Assembly: GCA_002441865.1 (NCBI GenBank)
Contig: DJNY01000080.1
Location: 1 to 7,328 of the forward strand
DNA length: 7,328 nucleotides
From: Lachnospiraceae bacterium UBA6452
GTDB taxonomy: Bacteria; Bacillota; Clostridia; Lachnospirales; Lachnospiraceae
Reading direction: 5' to 3'
Below the pieces are notes generated by a model. The model saw nothing but the letters and a program-made list of their open reading frames with translations. It searched no databases and had not been told where the DNA came from. Numbering within the stretch: the stretch's first letter is position 1; each line of letters starts with the position of its first letter. Positions 6,301 to 7,328 of this stretch are shown here, in pieces. A program made the translations under genes and the position numbers.

Positions 6301-7328
6301 AAACAGCGGCTGAGGCTGACTATACTGCAGGACGGAGAAGAAGTAGATGAAGAAGAACTTTCACAGCTTCCATACGGCATTTATGATGTACAGGTAACGG
6401 CATATGGGAAAACAGCTACATACCCGTTTACGGTCAAGAAAAACCCGATTGATAAGATTGAGCCGATCATGAAGGAAGATTTCAGTTTTGTAGCAGGTAC
6501 TGAAACAAACGTTAGAAATGCTATTTCCGGAATTAAAGTGTACAAGACAGACGGAAGTACGGAAAATCTCTATATAGACGATGGATATGACGTTGATGTT
6601 TATATTGCAGGAGAGGAAGATAACTATAGCGATTGCAGTGATCTTGCAGCAGGTGAATATACGGGGTATGTCCGCTATAAGAATAAAAAAGCAGAATTCC
6701 CTGTTACAGTTGTAGAAAATCCGGTAGAAAGTATTTCTGTTTCGGTAAAGGAAGAAAACACAAAATATCTGATCAATTCAGAACAGAGTCTTTCCACAGA
6801 AGGTATGACATTGACGGTACATTATAAAGATCCTTCTGTAAAGGATAAGTCCTTTAAGCTTGGTGGAGATACAGGCTGGTATGATCTGGACTTCCCGGGT
6901 AAGCGGGTAACTATCAGACAGACGATCACAGTAAAAATGAATGATGGTGACGATGATTATACTATGGAAACCGGCTATATCGGTACGGATGTAAAAGAAG
7001 GAGCATATGATGTAAAGGTATATGCATACGGAAAAGAGACAACGTATCAGATACAGGTGCAAAAGCCGGAAATTTCCAAGATAACACTTAAGACGGATAA
7101 TCTGCAGAAAACCTATATGGCGGGAAGCGGGGATTGTGTACAGTATACCTATAATGATATTTTAGTCAGCTTTAAAAACGGAGAAACAAAGAGCCTGCAG
7201 GAATTACTGTATGATGAGGATGAAAATGAAACTGCTCTGTATAATACCTACCAGTATGGCCTTGATTTTTATCTGACGGACGAGGCGGGTGAAGTCTACA
7301 GTGGTTCCAGATGGTTCAAGAATATGAA
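3364..7328 (+). CDS. Very large secreted protein of tandem Ig-like modules (3' end outside window)
   Basis: The frame is open without a stop for 1321 codons to the window edge. Residues 1-28 form a Sec signal peptide: a basic MSKMRNR start, a hydrophobic core, and an AFA cleavage site before G29. Residues 29-86 are a disordered-looking linker with 15 Asp/Glu and a single Lys. Residues about 87-190 look like a beta-sandwich and loosely resemble PPC domains (YYVQVTIPE early, AGTYFLGIP at 165-173). From about residue 192, ten complete Ig-like modules and part of an eleventh follow. Each has a Y-x-D-G strand in its middle, a G-x-Y turn, a final beta strand, and then an ENP-[IV]-x-SI-type joint. 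These are most like bacterial Ig-like group 3 (Big_3) domains. No catalytic domain, LPXTG motif or S-layer motif is visible, but the C-terminus is missing. A cell-surface adhesin or a stalk for a distal domain is the likely role (inference). It has its own promoter region after the receptor terminator. The reading frame is certain; its function is unknown. Confidence 0.93.
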   Translation, partial: MSKMRNRWLALGLAFLMAFPTNGVVAFAGQQAEVVAVSGNEADVQKPGTETEAGTGLDGDEQTADGEQTDAQGNLQMQGEDLDAETAVITTSYPLEIGVEKTLTNLKKNVIYYVQVTIPEPEAGENQPYYRIKVDGKTIDTYNKYFSADKSSWYEHKSGFLYEMAGTYFLGIPNDAQTEHTVCIEEAAIQYVKTDFSGARLYANGDYYLPAMAKYTLTYADGTEDVIAGEKLNAYTSCDGFDEKGNDFRKLEPGRNTVSMHVFDKKITADFTVYDNIVSGIRFAEEPELYTMYEDGENSWLSIGSDTKLIVTEEGKENTYTREELEKKYGLKYGVFYQYSSLSDNDTGSYQAVTPMESDCYAQYVGDIVRYFAITDEMTVDAYVVCAGQYCSFPVRVVANQIDSVSVNTLPFNTALEEGTSAFPLNGLELMLMYKDGSNRILSYDAGDFNGNSQGYYLGHGGVYAGTTCMGYEIAALVEGAYEYELNYAGKSVRIPFTIVQSSIKNITYVGDPIQMPEGYDSCSNFPYALEIEYKMRDGSTISETLDKQYWYPNDAAIIYMGNDTSKEITVDVSEVQTDTLGVYKANFVYNGKMFPVDVEIIENPVESIAIDIASVRTTYVLGENIYLGSSLGLTATYKDGEIKHLDSVLPDAQTITYTDKNGNEITTGNINELPLGKYTVDVSALGRKDSYTIDIVENPIKSIEVVSGAEQTAYEGITNGNLAQDMTLKVSYKDASVPAKEVTIPKGYSSYVEDENYPGGKLTVNYSSVKITDTMWSSDMQAMPCGTYETSLQLGGFTIPFTITITEAPIDNISVSIPQEYQSFVAGEDFYINSWNLSGSSITIRYKTGAPDKVIDLETYSYYDAVLDTNMNITGSLKDADGNWVNDWVGNLEPGQYYYEVSIGKKTGSCPITITENPVDHFDVTVPDKYTSETEGELEYIPYGNGFKLHVYYTDGTENTFVTNKKGMWQDDKFSRFNKQRLRLTILQDGEEVDEEELSQLPYGIYDVQVTAYGKTATYPFTVKKNPIDKIEPIMKEDFSFVAGTETNVRNAISGIKVYKTDGSTENLYIDDGYDVDVYIAGEEDNYSDCSDLAAGEYTGYVRYKNKKAEFPVTVVENPVESISVSVKEENTKYLINSEQSLSTEGMTLTVHYKDPSVKDKSFKLGGDTGWYDLDFPGKRVTIRQTITVKMNDGDDDYTMETGYIGTDVKEGAYDVKVYAYGKETTYQIQVQKPEISKITLKTDNLQKTYMAGSGDCVQYTYNDILVSFKNGETKSLQELLYDEDENETALYNTYQYGLDFYLTDEAGEVYSGSRWFKNM
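3937..7328 (+). repeat. Protein-level tandem array of divergent Ig-like modules
   Basis: The module joints fall at nucleotides 4189 (NIVSGI), 4561 (NQIDSV), 4870 (SSIKNI), 5173 (NPVESI), 5458 (NPIKSI), 5788 (APIDNI), 6115 (NPVDHF), 6442 (NPIDKI), 6718 (NPVESI) and 7066 (PEISKI). The spacing is 276 to 372 bases, or about 92 to 124 residues. The mid-module strand appears as YADG (residue 219), YKDG (434 and 638), YTDG (954) and variants such as YKTG and FKNG. The end strand follows LPLGKY, MPCGTY, LEPGQY, LPYGIY and VKEGAY. Copies differ strongly in protein and DNA, so the array is old and not a recent DNA duplication. The first module starts near residue 192, before the first listed joint. Confidence 0.85.

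Noticed and set aside
3937..7328. CRISPR array or recent tandem DNA duplication
   Set aside because: The periodicity is at protein level with 276-372 base spacing and divergent DNA; there are no short identical repeats with spacers.

Overview
The window looks like chromosomal DNA from an anaerobic, probably flagellated Clostridia, most likely a gut Lachnospiraceae (Roseburia/Agathobacter/Coprococcus-like). The evidence is a eukaryote-like, type 2 IleS C-terminus, a Firmicutes-style methyl-accepting chemotaxis protein (MCP), G-rich Shine-Dalgarno sites, and a very large secreted protein built of Ig-like modules of the kind common in this family. Genus-level assignment is inference only. All genes read left to right.

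Layout: (1) 1-953, the last third of isoleucyl-tRNA synthetase (ileS), closed by a strong intrinsic terminator at 971-1000. (2) 1001-1181, an intergenic stretch with an unusually structured element at 1011-1092, followed by an AT-rich promoter region. (3) 1182-3167, a complete 661-residue transmembrane MCP with a double-Cache sensor that carries most of the residues of the amino-acid-binding motif. It is closed by a 13-bp-stem terminator at 3188-3218. (4) 3219-3363, a short promoter region with a 15-bp palindrome over a candidate -10 box. (5) 3364-7328, one reading frame that stays open to the window edge for 1321 codons. It encodes a signal peptide, an acidic linker, a PPC-like beta-sandwich candidate and at least ten complete, divergent Ig-like (Big_3-like) modules plus the start of an eleventh. 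Because it has no stop inside the window, a search for closed ORFs would miss it, although it fills more than half of the sequence.

Each gene appears to be its own transcription unit, since strong terminators separate them. IleS is housekeeping translation. The MCP would pass an extracellular ligand signal, plausibly an amino acid, to CheA/CheW. The long protein would act outside the cell, as an adhesin or as the stalk of a surface enzyme whose functional end lies beyond the window. I see no insertion sequence, CRISPR array, tRNA, rRNA, riboswitch or defence system. The least described item is the giant Ig-repeat protein.
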